Below, one piece after another: positions 28,924 to 41,706 of a DNA stretch of 64,000 nucleotides. The notes beneath the pieces were generated by a model, which saw nothing but the letters and a program-made list of their open reading frames with translations, made no database searches and was not told where the DNA came from. The stretch covers positions 21,484,011-21,548,010 of the forward strand of contig CM038467.1 in the NCBI GenBank assembly GCA_021464415.1. The letters run 5' to 3'. How positions within the stretch are numbered: position 1 is the stretch's first letter; every line of letters starts with the position of its first letter. The stretch is from Lonicera japonica. Lineage: Eukaryota; Streptophyta; Magnoliopsida; Dipsacales; Caprifoliaceae. The position numbers were made by a program, and so were the translations under genes.

Positions 28924-30750
28924 CTAGTTAATGCCCGTGCCTACGGCACGATTTGATTGGCCTATATGTAATTTGTAACACTATCAAAAATCATATTTAT
29001 TGCAATTTTTTATATATCTATAACTACTTGTAATTTTAATTTGTTTTTTATCTGAGTTCTTATTTCAAATTTGTTATTTCTCGGAGAAAATAACATTAAC
29101 CTCAGAAAATAGTAGTATACTCTTAATTTGAAAGGAAAAGGAATTAATTTTTTTCACTATAGCATTAATTTTAATTTTTAATATTAATCAAATTAAAAAA
29201 ATATAATTATATATATATTATTCAAATAGGGGTAGAGTAAATTAAGTCCGTTTAATTGCATTTCTGTTACAATCATGGATGATAAATGGATTGGTTCGGT
29301 GGGTTTTCAACTAAACAAATCAACTAAACAAACCCAATATAGGGTGGACTATTTCTTTTTTCTTTTATAATTCAGAAAAGTACAGATCCTAAATGGTTTA
29401 AGTTCGAATTCATGAAAATTTTGCCCATTTAACTCAGCTACACTGGAATATAACATTTTTTCTTTAAATATTCTTATGATACAATATAATTACAACATGC
29501 GAGGAGGGGAAGTGTGAGTTGAAGTCTATACATATGGTATAATCAACATGATAGATTTTAATTTATATTTTTAAATAAATATGCTTTTAATCAAGTTTAG
29601 TTTCAAGTAATCATATTTTTAAATATATCGAGTTCAAATTTGCAAACTCTAAACTCGATTATTGATTCCCTATAAATAATGGTAATCGCAGCATCCATTA
29701 TTAAAATTTAGAAATTATTGATCATATATAGGACAAGCGTATGCCAAGAGAATAACCAAGTAAATTTAAATTAATATGTTTACATTTAAATCAACATAAT
29801 ATTTAAAAATTAGAATTAGTTTTCAAAGAAAATAAATTATTATTAATCTATTTTGAAAAAAAAATAATAAAAATAATAATAGATATGCTCTAAGTTTTTG
29901 ATACACCCTTATCACCTGCCATTAACTTATTTTTATTTTTTTATCCTTTCTCACAACTAATTATATTTTATTCTTCAAATAAATTATTATTGTAAATAAG
30001 TGAGTTCTAAATTTTTTAATGATTAACAATGTAGTTATCAATGTTATATAACATGATACCCTTTGTATTTGTTTTTTAAAAATAAAGGGGTGTTGAAAAT
30101 TAAAATTCTTACATTTAAAAAATTAATTTTTACTATTTATAATAGAAGAGAAAGTATAAATAATTTTGATCAATTGAAACTTACATTAAATTTTATGTAA
30201 CTAAATGTTAAAATAATAATAAATAATTGATATTGGAATTAAAATCTACTCGTATATGCCTAAATCAAATAAAGGTATAAAAATATAACTAAAGAAGACA
30301 TTTTAGTAATAAAACTACTCGTACATGCCTAATATCCTAAAAAAACTGAATTATAATTTTAATTTAAGGTATTCAATTTTTTTTCTTTTACTTATTAAGA
30401 TTTTAAACACTTTAATGGTAATTAGTTAATTAGTAAATATTTGTTTAGTTATCACAAAAATATACTACATAAATCAAAATTAATTATAATATGAATATTT
30501 ATTTAGTTTATCACATAAATTAAAATTAATTAGAAGATAAATACATATTGGTTATCACATAAATATGTGAGCCGTCGAATTAAAACACAAAGATTCAAAC
30601 TAAATGTCAGCTATCAGTTGAGAATATAAGTTAAGAGAATATTTAAGTCGTTGGATTAAAACATAAAGGCTCAAATTAATCTGACCCACCACTTAAGAAC
30701 ATAAGTTTAGAGAATACCATAATATTAGGACTGCCTGATTTATTAATAGA
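28924..30750 (-). mobile_element. Helitron-like unit 1 (short type, best-preserved 3' end)
   Basis: The plus-strand start CTAGTTAATGCC is followed by CGTGCCTACGGCACG, a 6-bp stem with a 3-base loop. This is the Helitron 3' hairpin a few bases from CTAG. The 5' end at 30750 is TCTATTAATAAATCAGG in minus orientation. Length is 1.83 kb. Confidence 0.8.
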
Positions 30751-32559
30751 TTAGCCAATACCCGTGCATACAACACAATTCGATTGTGCCTATATGTAAT
30801 TGGTGACATTATCTAAAAATATTTATTTTAATATTTTTTTATTTGAGTTCTTATTTAAAATTTGCTATTTCTCAAATACATTAATTTTAACATTAACCTG
30901 AAAAAGTGGTAGTATAATCTTAATTTGAGAGCAAAAGGAATTAATTTTTTTCCCTATGGCACTAATTTTATTTTCTAACCTTAATCAAATTTAAAAAATA
31001 TAATTGTATGCCTATTATTCAAATAGTGGTAGAGTAAATTAAGCCTGCTATAGTTGCATTTCGATTACAATTAAAGATGAGAAATGGACTTATTTGACAC
31101 ATTTTCGACTAAACAAACTCAATATAGGGTGGACTCTTTCTTGTTTCTTTTATAATTTAGAAAAGTATGGATTCTAAATGGCTTAAGTTCGAATTCATAT
31201 AAATTGCGTCCATTTAACTTGATTCCATTGGAATATAATTTTTTTTCTTTAAATATTCTTATGATACATTATAATTATAACATGCGTGGAAGTTTAGAAG
31301 GAGTTGCTGTTTTTACGTATAATATAGTAAATACGATAGATTTTAATTATTTTTTTAAAATAAATATGCTTTTAGTCAAGTTTAGTTTCAAGTAATCATA
31401 TTTTTAGATATCTTGAGTTCAAATTTGACAAAACCTTAAACTCGACTATTGATTCCCTATAAATAATGTTAATCCCAACATCCATTTATATATTTTCATT
31501 AGTACTTTTTGGATTATTAAAATTTAGAAATTATTGATCACATATAAGATAAGCGTATGCGAAGAGAATAACCAAGTAAGTTTAAATTAATATGTTTACA
31601 TTTAGATCAACATAATATTTTAAAATTGGAATTAGTTTCCATAGAAAATAAACTATTATTAATCTATTTTGAGAAAATAATAAATATAATATCATATATG
31701 TTCTAAGTTTTGGATGCACCCTTATCACTCACAATTAACTTTTTTTATTTTTTTTATTCTTTCTCACAATTAATTGTATTTTACTCTTCAAATAAATTGT
31801 TATTGTAAATAAGTGAGTTCTAAATTTTTTTAATGAGTTGTTAATGTATATATAACATGATACCTTTGTATTTGTTTTTAGAAATAAAGGGTGTTGAAAA
31901 TTAAAATTCTTACATTTGGAAAATTAATTTTTTACTATTTATAATAAGAAAAATATAAATACTTTTTAGAAAGTATAAATAATTTTGAGCAATTAAAATT
32001 TACATTGAATTTTAATAACAAATGTTAAAATATTAATAAATAATTGATATTATAGTAAAATCTACTCATACATGCCTAATAATCAAATAAAGGTACGAAA
32101 AAATTAACTAAAGAAGACATTTTAGTAATAAAACTAATCATACATGCCTAATAATATAAAAAAACTGAATTCTAATTTTAGTTTAAGGTATTCAAATTTT
32201 TTTTTACTTATTAAGGTTATAAACGCTTTAATAGTGATTATAATAAATATTTGTTTATTTATCATATAACTATATTACATAAATTGAAATTAATTATGAT
32301 ATAATTATTTATTTTGTTTATCACATAAATGAAAATTAATTAGGAGATAAATACATATTTAATTATCACAAAAATATATGAACCGTCAAATTAAAACACA
32401 AAGACTCAAACTATATCTCAGTTACCAGTTAAGAAAATAAGTCAAGACAATCTCTAAGCCGTAGATTAAAACATAAAAGTTCAAATTAAATTAAACCACG
32501 ACTTAAGAACATAAGTTTAGAAAGTCCCATAATTTAAAACTGACCTGATTTATTAATAA
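30751..32559 (-). mobile_element. Helitron-like unit 2 (short type)
   Basis: It runs parallel to unit 1 throughout: TAATTGGTGACATTATC near the left end and AAATCTACTCATACATGCC near 32060. The 3' CTAG has decayed to TTAG, and the 5' end is TTTATTAATAAATCAGG. Length is 1.81 kb. Confidence 0.75.
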
Positions 32560-33108
32560 ATAATAAAGTGTTAACACATAATAACTGGTTTATTTAACAA
32601 AATCAATTAAAGGATAAATATTTCTCAATGATAAGATTTTTGTAAAATAATTTACATTTTTTTGATATATATAATTAAATTAGTGTAAAATACATTTTAG
32701 TAGGAGTTGGAAATATATAAACAGTTTATTTTAGAAAAAAATATTTAATTTAATGGATGAAGTAAATTATGAATTTTAGTAGGTTTTAAACACTATTATA
32801 TTTTGTTGGCGATTCAAACAAAATCCATCATTATAATTTATATTACAAATATTCCATGATAATCTAGAATAGTTAGATCAAAACATAAATATTGTTATAA
32901 ATTAATTAATTAAGAGATACATATGAGCCATTGGATTAAAACATAAAAGCTGAAGTTAAATCTTAGCCACCAGTTGGAAAGATAAGTGAAGGTTATATAT
33001 GAGCCGTTAGATTAAAACATAAAGATTCAAATTAAATATGAACCACCAGTTGGGAACATAAACATAAAGGGTTCTATTATTTTAGGACTGACCTGATTTA
33101 TTAATAGA
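32560..33108 (-). mobile_element. Truncated Helitron-like unit (5' part only)
   Basis: It holds only the 5'-terminal ~550 bp. The sequence from AGTGTTAACACATAATAACTG is homologous to about 36340-36748 and 40165-40571. There is no CTAG/hairpin 3' end at 32560, so it looks like a unit shortened by recombination with unit 2. Confidence 0.65.
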
Positions 33109-34418
33109 CTAGCCAATACTCGTGCCTACAGCATGATTAATTATGCTTATATGTAATTGGTGACACTATCGAAAATCATATTTATCATCACTTTTTTTAT
33201 ATTTATAACTACGTGTCATTTTAAATTTTTTTTTTATCTAAGTTCTTATTCCAAATTTGCTATTTCTCAAATAAATTAATTTTAACATTAACTTGAAAAA
33301 GTGGTAATGTACTCTTAATTTAAGAGCAAGAGGAATTAATTTTTTCCCTACATCACTAATTTTAATTTTTAATCTTAATCAAATTTTAAAAATATAATTG
33401 TATGCCTTTTATTCAAATAGTGGTAAAATAAATTAAGTCCGTCTAATTGCATTTCCGTTACAATTAGGAATGATAAATGGATTAATTCGATGGGTTTTCG
33501 ACTAAACAAACCCAACATGAGGTGGACTCTTTCTTTTTTCTTTTATAATCCAGAAAAGTATGTGTTCTAAATGGTTTAAGTTCAAATGACTCCACTTCAC
33601 TGGAATATAACATTTTTTTTAAATATTCTTATAATACAATATAATTACAACAGGTGAGGAGGGGAAGAATGAGTTAAGGTTTATATATATAGTATAGTAA
33701 ACATGATAGATTTTAATTTGTTTTTTAAAATAAATGTGCTTCTAGTCAAGTTAATTTCAAGTAATCATATTTTAGATATACCGAGTTTAAATTTGGCAAA
33801 ATCCTAAACTCAACTATTGATTTCCTATGAGTAATGTTAATCATAACATCCATTTATATATTTTCATTAGTATTTTTTGGATTATAAAATTTTAAAAATT
33901 ATTAATCACATATAGAATAAGTGTAATAGTGTATGCCAAAAGAATAATCAAGTAAGTTTGAATTAGTATGTTTACATTTAGATCAACATAATATTTATAA
34001 ATTGTAATTAGTTTCAGTAAAAAATAAACTATTATTAATCTATTTTGAAAAAATAGTAAATATCAAATATGCTATAAGTTTTGGATATACCCTTATCACC
34101 TACCATTAACTTAAATTTTTTTTATCCTTTCTCTTAATTAATAAATATTTGTTTAATTATCACAAAAATATGTTACATAAATTAAAATTAATTAGGAGAT
34201 AAATACATATTTAATTATCACATAAATATGTGAGCCGTTGGATTAAAACACAAATATTCAAACTAAATCTCATATACCAATTAGGAATATAAGTTAAGAG
34301 AATCTCTGAAATTATTGGATTAAAAAATAAAAGTTCAAATTAAATCTGAGCCACCACTTAAGAACATAAGGTTAGATAGTCTCCATAACATCAAGACTGA
34401 CCTGAATTTGTTAATAGA
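33109..34418 (-). mobile_element. Helitron-like unit 3 (internally deleted)
   Basis: The plus-strand left end is CTAGCCAATACTCGTGCC, and the 5' end is TCTATTAACAAATTCAGG. It is similar to units 1 and 2 but about 0.5 kb shorter, missing the segment equivalent to about 29940-30420. Confidence 0.75.
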
Positions 34419-36748
34419 TAGTAATGTCCGTACTGAAAATATTATTTAATTTTAGTTTGGATATAATTATGTAACGACGGAAAAGTAAACATGCTTGAAG
34501 TAGGTTTAGCTAAACTAAAATTCGACCTAATCTAAAATTGTGATAAATCTATCCACGAACTTTGGGATGAAAAATGAACTAACTTTGGAAAATTTAAAAC
34601 TTTTGTATTTATTATAAGACTAAACTCACTCGACCTTGACATGCATCAATATATTGTAATTATATAGTATAATAAAAGTATTTAAAGAAAATTAATTATA
34701 TACATACTTAGTTAGTTTGTGTTCAACGGGTTAAATTTACATGAATCCAAACTCGACCAAATCTAAGTCATATTTAGATTACTTATATCTACCACAATTT
34801 TAAAACATACGCCTATTAGGGTTTGGTTGAAAACTTGTTAGACTGGACTGTTCGTTATTTTAATTGCTATTTCAAAATAGTTTTTATGTTTGCCAAACCA
34901 AATGGTTCATACTTTTTATTAGTGTCTCTTGAGTTTGCCCATTTAATAATATTCCATAATTTGAGTTACTCCCACTTTACTAATCTTTTGAGTTAACTTG
35001 CCACCGCCCCACCTCCCGAGGTTCGTTTTACAGATAACTTTAAGGATTCGTAAAATGAAAATATCTCAAATTATGAGGTATTATTGACATAAATAATTCA
35101 AAAAGACCATCATTATCCATTATGAACAGTTTATTACAAGTTTTTTTTTTTAATTTTGTAATAGCATTAATTTATTTTAAAACATATCATTCATAAAATT
35201 TGTTTACCTTTTTTATTTATTATTTTAATTCATGAATTATCTTTCATTGTATACACAAATTATTCAAATAATATTTTTTTTAAATAAATAAATTAGGCTC
35301 ACATGTTTTTCTAATAAACTAAAAGGAAATAATAAGTGTATCTTATTTATTTAAATGAAAAAACTTGTTTATGTTTGAAAAATAAATTTAAAAGAAATAT
35401 TATGACATGTATCAATCAGATCAAATAACTTACTTAAAAAAAAATGGGGCCTTGCAAGTATTAAAAACACAAATAACAAAAAAGAAAAGAACAAATAACT
35501 ATATATCCATAGCGAAATGAACTTTAAAGTTATTGATTTACTGGTTCCATAATTCAAAATAAGAAAAGAAAAAATGTTGTGTCTACTTTATATGGTGGTT
35601 GTATTGTACCCTGATCATACCCTTTATTCTAGTGATTGTAAAATTGTATATAAAAAAAATTGCATTATTTAATCATTGCTTGTATATATATATATAAAAA
35701 AAAACAAAACTTTTACACCTTTCATTTTATGCCTCATTTTGAACTTCTCCAACCTAAAATATTTTAATTTGATACTGATTTTTATATCTCTTTACTGCAT
35801 TTTTGAAGCCTTTTATGAACTAATAATTAACAAAATTTATGGTAATTCAAAATTACTTTTTAGTTTTCTATAAAACTAATTTATATGGAGATATAAAAAT
35901 GTGATATAATCTCTAAATAACCGGACAATTTATAGTGAATATTTTAGTTTTTTCATAAAAATAAAATAAATTTATCAACAATTATTAAAAAATATTAGGA
36001 CTTAATATATTGACAACTAATACAATAAGTTATATGGTAGAATAAGATTATCATATCATATGAAAAATCTTTAAAAAAATACTCAACAAAACCTATAGGC
36101 CTGTGTTGATATATTTTAATAATTACCATTACCATGTCAAAGAAAAATTCAAAAAAAAAATATGGATGTTCTAAGTTCAAGTTTTTCCAATTGTAAGTGT
36201 AATAATTTTTTCCAGCCTATTAGTGTAATAATATTGACTTTATTATTATTATTAAGAACACTAATCTCCCTGAAATTTATATGACATGATATTTTATTTC
36301 ACTAAATGGATTGATAATCGTAAAATATAATCATATAATAAAATGTTAATAAATAATAACTAATTTATTGCACAAAATCAATTATAGATAAATATTTTTC
36401 ATATGATAAGAATTTTTGTAAAGATAAATTTACATTTTTTTGATAAATATAATTGAATTAGTGTAAAATACATTTTAATAAAAGTTGAAAATATATAAAC
36501 AATCTAATTTTAGAAATAAATATTAAATTTAATGGATAAAGTTAAATTAAGAATTTTGACAGGTTTTAAATATTATTATATTTTGTTGGCGAATTAAACA
36601 AAACTCATAATTATCATTTATATTACAAATATGCCGTGATAACCCTAAGTCATTAGATCAAAACATAAATATTGATATTAAATCTTGGCCACCAGTTGAG
36701 AACATAAAGAGTCCTGCCATATCATAATTGACTTGATTTATTAATAGA
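34419..36748 (-). mobile_element. Helitron-like unit 4 (long type)
   Basis: The left end TAGTAATGTCCGT is a decayed 3' terminus. The interior matches unit 0 (34630-34810) and unit 5 (34840-36748 against 37030-40571). At about 35750-35775 it retains the uninterrupted site where unit 5 carries the Mutator-like element. Length is 2.33 kb. Confidence 0.75.
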
Positions 36749-38654
36749 CTAACTTATACTCGTGCCTATTCGATTGTACATATATATATAATTGGTGATA
36801 CTATCTAAAATCAAATTTATTATTAATTTTTTTATATATATAATTACTCATAATTTTAATTATTTTTTTATCTCATATTAAGAGTTCTTATTCCAATTTT
36901 GGTATTTTTTGATAAATTAATTTTAGCATTATCCTTATTACTTATATCCTACCATATTTATATTACTTATATCTACCATAATTTTAAAACATGCAACCAT
37001 TAGGGTTTGGTTGAAAACTCGTTAAACTGGAACTCTTCATTATTTTAATTGCTTATTTCAAAATAATTTTTATGTTTACCAAACCAAATGGTTCATACTT
37101 TTTATTTGCGTCTTTTTGAATTTGCCCCTTCAATAATATTCATAATTAGAGTTACTCCCACTTTACTAATCTTTTGAGTTAACTGCCATCCGCCCCACCC
37201 CTCAAGGTTCGTTTGTCGGATAACTCAAAGGATTTGTAAAACGGGAATATCCTAAATTATGGTCATTATTTCGGTAATAATTCAAAAAGACGCCCATTAT
37301 CCATTATGAATAGTTTATTGTAAGGTTTTTTTAATTTTTTTTATTTTGCAATAGGATTAATTTATTTTAAAATCTATCATTCATAAAATTTGTTTGCATT
37401 TTTGTTTATATATTATTTCAATTCATGAATTTTCTTTCATTGTAACACAAATTATTCAAATAATATAATTTTTTAAATAAATAAATTAGGCTCATGTGTT
37501 TTTCTAATAAACTAAAAGAAAATACTACATGTATCTTATTTATTTAAATGAAAAATTAAGTTCGCTTACGTTTTGAAAAATAAATTTAAAATAAATCTTA
37601 TGACATGTATCAATTAGATCAAATAACTTACTTAAACAAAAATAGGGCATTGCAAGTATTAAAAACATAAATATCAAAAAATAAAAAATAAATAACTATA
37701 TATCCATAGTGAAATGAACTTCAAAGGATATTAATTTACTGTTTTCATAATTCAAAATAAGAAAAGAAAATGAAAAAAAATGTTGTGTCCACTTTATGTG
37801 GTAATTTTATTGCACATGTTCATACCATTTATTCTAGTGATTGTAAAACTGTATATATAAAAAAAATGCATTATTTAATCATTCCTTATATAAAAAAATC
37901 AAGAATTCTTTTTTTTACACCCTTCATTTTATGCCTTGTTTTGAACTTCTCCAACCTAAAAAATTGAGATAATGGGTTATAAGGCCTCACTCCGTAATGT
38001 TTTATAACTCAAAGGACGGACTCATATTTAATAAAGAGAAATAGTACTAATTTCATAATTTGGTTTTACAATAAGGATACTTCTCATAATATTAATTTAT
38101 TTTAAGGAAAAATGATAAATGTTAATGGACAAAAATACCCTACTATATCATTTATTCTAATTATACAAAAGACATATTATTCTCTCTTACATATATACAC
38201 ATAGTTTAGATAGAGAAAATAGAGACCATGGGAAAAGAGAAGTTATCTTACCAATAATCTCACATTTTCCACCACCAGCACCACCACATGACTCTCCGAT
38301 CGTATTGCCGAGAAGAGCGAGCGCCGTTTTCATCATCTTCTTCTTCTTCTTATTCTTCTTTTCTGGATGTGTAATCGTAAAACATATATAAATTTTAATC
38401 GAACCGTTGTATTTGACTGATTTTTTGATATGTTGTTCAGAAGACATAGTTAATATATTTTTGTGAAGAATTAAGACGATCAGATGTCATTTTGCTATCG
38501 AAATTGACCAATTTCAATAGCCCAACGGGATTTAAAAAAAATATGATCGTAAATCTTTTTTTTTCCCGAACCCTACCTCGATCCATATATATACATATAA
38601 AAAAATTAAGTAGATGTTGATTTCATCAATTTTATTGTTCTCTATTTTGTAATT

Positions 38655-39167
38655 GTGCTAAAATCATTTTAGCACATTCTGGTTTGTTATCCAAGTGGTG
38701 CTACCTTCTTGTTGTTGTTCAAAATGTGCTAAATAGATTTAGCACTTTTTAGTTGTTGTTTAGGTGGTGCTAACTGTATTTAGCACCTTCTGGTTGTGGT
38801 GCTAAATGCATTTAGCACATTCTGGTTGCTGTCCGGGGGTACCAAATGCATTTAGCACCTTCTGGATAGCTATATTGCAACTTCTGTCCATGTTATTGCT
38901 CAATTCTCAGAGTTGTTTCATCAAAAGCAACAAGAAAAGAAGTCATTGGAGAATCAATTAGCTTATCTCCAGAAGTCTATGCCCCCCATGACTACAGACG
39001 CTCCATCCATCCTACGTGACACAACTCCTTGGAAAAAGCCTAATCCGCTTATGTTGTTGAATCCCTGGACTTATGCCCAGAATTACAACCAGACCACCGC
39101 CATCACTCCCATGTACACTTCCCAACCTCCTTTACTCATCCAGAAGGTGCTAAATGCATTTAGCACA
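38655..39167. repeat. Palindromic minisatellite of Mutator-like copy 2, interrupted
   Basis: About six copies or half-copies of the GTGCTAAATGCATTTAGCAC palindrome family occur with spacers such as CCTTCTGGTTG. The array is far shorter than in copy 1, and a compositionally different insert of about 275 bp (38868-39142) splits the last unit off. Confidence 0.85.
38868..39142 (+). other. Foreign coding-like fragment inside the minisatellite
   Basis: A C-rich stretch unlike its AT-rich surroundings is open on plus from 38913. The first part reads MFHQKQQEKKSLENQLAYLQ and later includes PWKKPNPLMLLNPWTYAQN, which looks like real protein composition. The frame then runs into the palindrome repeat and stops at 39191. 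I do not recognise the source. It could be a captured gene or a retrotransposon gag fragment. No splice signals were assigned. Confidence 0.55.
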
Positions 39168-40821
39168 TCCTGGTTGCTGTTAGTGTCATAATTAGTTGAT
39201 CGATATTATAAAGAAGGGGTATTATTGTCTTTTTTATATAGTGTTCTTAATTTACATGGCTAATTTTTAAGTATCTTTTATAATTATATTATTATTAGAA
39301 TGAGGCCCTTATACCTAATTGCCTCATATTTTAATTTGATACGGATTTTTATATCTTTTTGTTGCATTTTTTGAAGCATTTTATGACTAATAATTAGCAA
39401 AATTTAGGGTAATTCAAAATCACGTTTTAGTTTTCTATAAAATTAATTTAGGTGGAGTTGTTAAAAATGTGATATAATTTCTAAATAACTGGACAATTTA
39501 TAGTGAATATTTTAGTTTTTTCAAAAAATTAAAATAAATTTACCAAAAATTATTCAAAAATATTAGGACTTTAATACATTGACAACTAATACAATATGTT
39601 ACATGGTAAAATAAGATTACCATACCATATGAAAAATCTTTTAAAATAAACTCAACAGAATCTAGAGGCTCGTGTTCATATAATTTTAAGAATTACTTTT
39701 ACCAGTCAAAGAAAAATTCAAAAGAAAATATGTATGTTTCAAGTTCGAGTTTTACCAATTGCAAGTGTAACAAATTTTTTCGGCCTATTTGTGCAATAAT
39801 ATTGACTTTATTATTATTATTATTATTATTATTAGGAAAACACTAATCTTACTGAATTTATATGATATGATATGATATTTTTTTTTCACTTAAATGGATT
39901 GATAATCTTAAAATATAATCATATAATTTTAATAATTACTATTAGCATGTCAAAGAAAAAATTCAAAAGAAAATATGGATGTTTCAAGTTCAAGTTTTAC
40001 CAATTGCAAGTGCAACAGTTTTCTCCGAACCTCTTTAGTGTAATTATACTGGATTTTTTTTTATTTAAGGAAAACACAAATCTCACTGAATTTATATGAT
40101 ATGATATTTTATTTTTTATTTCACTAAATTGATAAATAATCTTAAAATATAATCATATAACAAGGTTTTAATAAATAATAACTGGTTTATTTCACAAAAT
40201 CAATTATAGATAAAATATTTTGCATATGATAAATTTTTTTGTAAAGATAATTTACATTTTTTGATAAATATAATTGAATTAATGTAAAATACGTATTTAG
40301 TAGGAGTTGGAAATATATAAATAATCTAATTTAGAAATAAATACTTTAATTTAAGGGATAAAATTACACTTAAGAATTTTGATAGGTTTTAAACACTATT
40401 ATATTTTGTTAGCGAATTAAACAAAACTCGTAATTATCATTTATATTACAAATATTCTATGATAACCCTGAGTCGTTAGATCAAAACATAAACATCCATA
40501 TTAAATCCTGGCCATTAGTTGAGAACATAAAGAGTCCTGTTATATCAGGACTGACCTGATTTATTAATAGATTGTGACCACTGACATGCTTAAATCCATG
40601 AATGAAGTCCTACATCCTATGTGATGTGTAAACACAGTGGGAAACAAAACACCCAAAAAAAATGAGTAAAATTTATATATGAAAAAAAAATCTATTTTAA
40701 GGTTTCAAAAGTGATAATATATTTTTATTTAAAAAAAATACATAGAATGCACTAAAATTAATACTAAATTACATACAAAATACTTATTGAAAAATGGTAA
40801 TAATAACTCATTATTTTTTTA

Positions 40822-41706
40822 GGTAAATTGTACTTTATCAATATGGATTATTGCTCTAATAGCACTTTACCTACTAAATTATGAATTTAACAATTTATAC
40901 ATGAACTATTGATTTAGTTGCAGTTTACCCTTAATAGCTAACAAGGTTAAAAAAGCAAACTAAATTTAAGGGTAAAAATATAAAATTGGTTTTCTTCTCT
41001 GTTCATAAACCTCTTCCTCTAACTCCACAACAAACCCCACTCTCCAGCAATCCTCTATCTTACCGGCGACTCCCTCCTTTCATGCATCTCCTCATCCACG
41101 ACTCTCTTTCACTATATTTACAAAACCCACAAATTCTTCACCTTTAACTTTTCTTTGTTTCGTCTCCCGAGAGGCCAATGTGGCTGCCACTAAGTTAGTG
41201 CGTTTTGTTCTTCGATTCAGTCCTGTGAAGAATTGTTCTTCCCTTCCTGATAACTTTTTGGATAAGCTTATTTTGGATGTTGGTTAAGCTATATGTTGGT
41301 CTTTTGTTGTTGCCGTGTTTCTGTAAATTTGTTTTGTCACAAAAAGAAACTCCACCTTCAAATGCCTCCATTTCCTCTCTTTGTTTAAATGGACCAATAA
41401 ATAGAGGACTTAAATAGGTTCATTTGCCTTTTATTGGATATTAATCATAAAGATGTTGGTTCGTAGAGAGAGCGAGTTGTGAAGGAAGTGGTATAGAGAA
41501 AGAGAGGGAGTCGCTGAATGGAGGAATAGGTTTATCAAATGTAAATTTCTCTATTTGTCCTCAAATTCCATCAGTTTTTTAATCTTGTCAGCGATTTGGG
41601 TGAACTGCAATAAAATCAATAATTCGTAATACAAATTGTTAAAACTAATAGTCTAATAAGCAAAGTGCTATTAGGGTAATATTTCAAGTGGATAAAGTGC
41701 AAACCC
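40822..41706. mobile_element. Foldback / long-TIR element
   Basis: About 130 bp at the left (from GGTAAATTGTACTTTATC) is matched in inverted form at the right (GGGTTTGCACTTTATCC read on minus). Shared blocks include CTAATAGCACTTT, TTTAACAATTT and ATTGATTT...TTGCAGTT. The 600-bp interior is richer in C and G (40990-41250), resembling captured host sequence, but no long frame is present. No target duplication could be defined. The transcript would fold into a long hairpin. Confidence 0.75.

Larger units (their letters stand above)
37966..39325 (-). mobile_element. Mutator-like element copy 2, nested in Helitron unit 5
   Basis: It is the inverted relative of 19572-21057. The left end is GAGATAATGGGTTATAAGG and the right end, inverted, is GAGGCAATTAGGTATAAGG. 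Homologous internal blocks include the region around 38010-38170, a microsatellite and the palindrome repeats near 38655-39167. The unit 4 sequence at about 35750-35775 (CCAACCTAAAATATTTTAAT) shows the empty site. The target duplication is too AT-rich and decayed to define. Confidence 0.85.
26181..40571 (-). mobile_element. Head-to-tail array of Helitron-like units
   Basis: In minus orientation each unit starts with TCTATTAATAAATCAGG and ends in a hairpin followed by CTAG or a decayed form of it. Junctions at 28923/28924, 30750/30751, 33108/33109, 34418/34419 and 36748/36749 place one unit's 5' end directly against the next unit's 3' end with no spacer. The whole array is flanked by A on the left (26180) and T on the right (40572), the Helitron insertion site. 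Units share terminal and internal homology. No Rep/helicase frame exists, so all units are non-autonomous. Confidence 0.8.
36749..40571 (-). mobile_element. Helitron-like unit 5 (chimeric, with nested Mutator-like element)
   Basis: The first ~180 bp on plus (CTAACTTATACTCGTGCC, TAATTGGTGATACTATC) follow the short type of units 1-3. From about 36930 it follows the long type of units 0 and 4. Without the 1.36-kb nested element it is about 2.46 kb. The outer 5' end TCTATTAATAAATCAGG is followed by T at 40572. Confidence 0.75.

Noticed and set aside
38187..38447. Minus-strand 86-codon frame in Mutator-like copy 2
   Set aside because: It is Lys-run and low-complexity, is not conserved as a frame in copy 1 and has no domain.
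34790..40571. Duplicated blocks first read as a segmental duplication or a pair of LTRs
   Set aside because: The block boundaries coincide with Helitron-like 5' and CTAG 3' termini, and other units share the ends, so tandem Helitrons explain them better.
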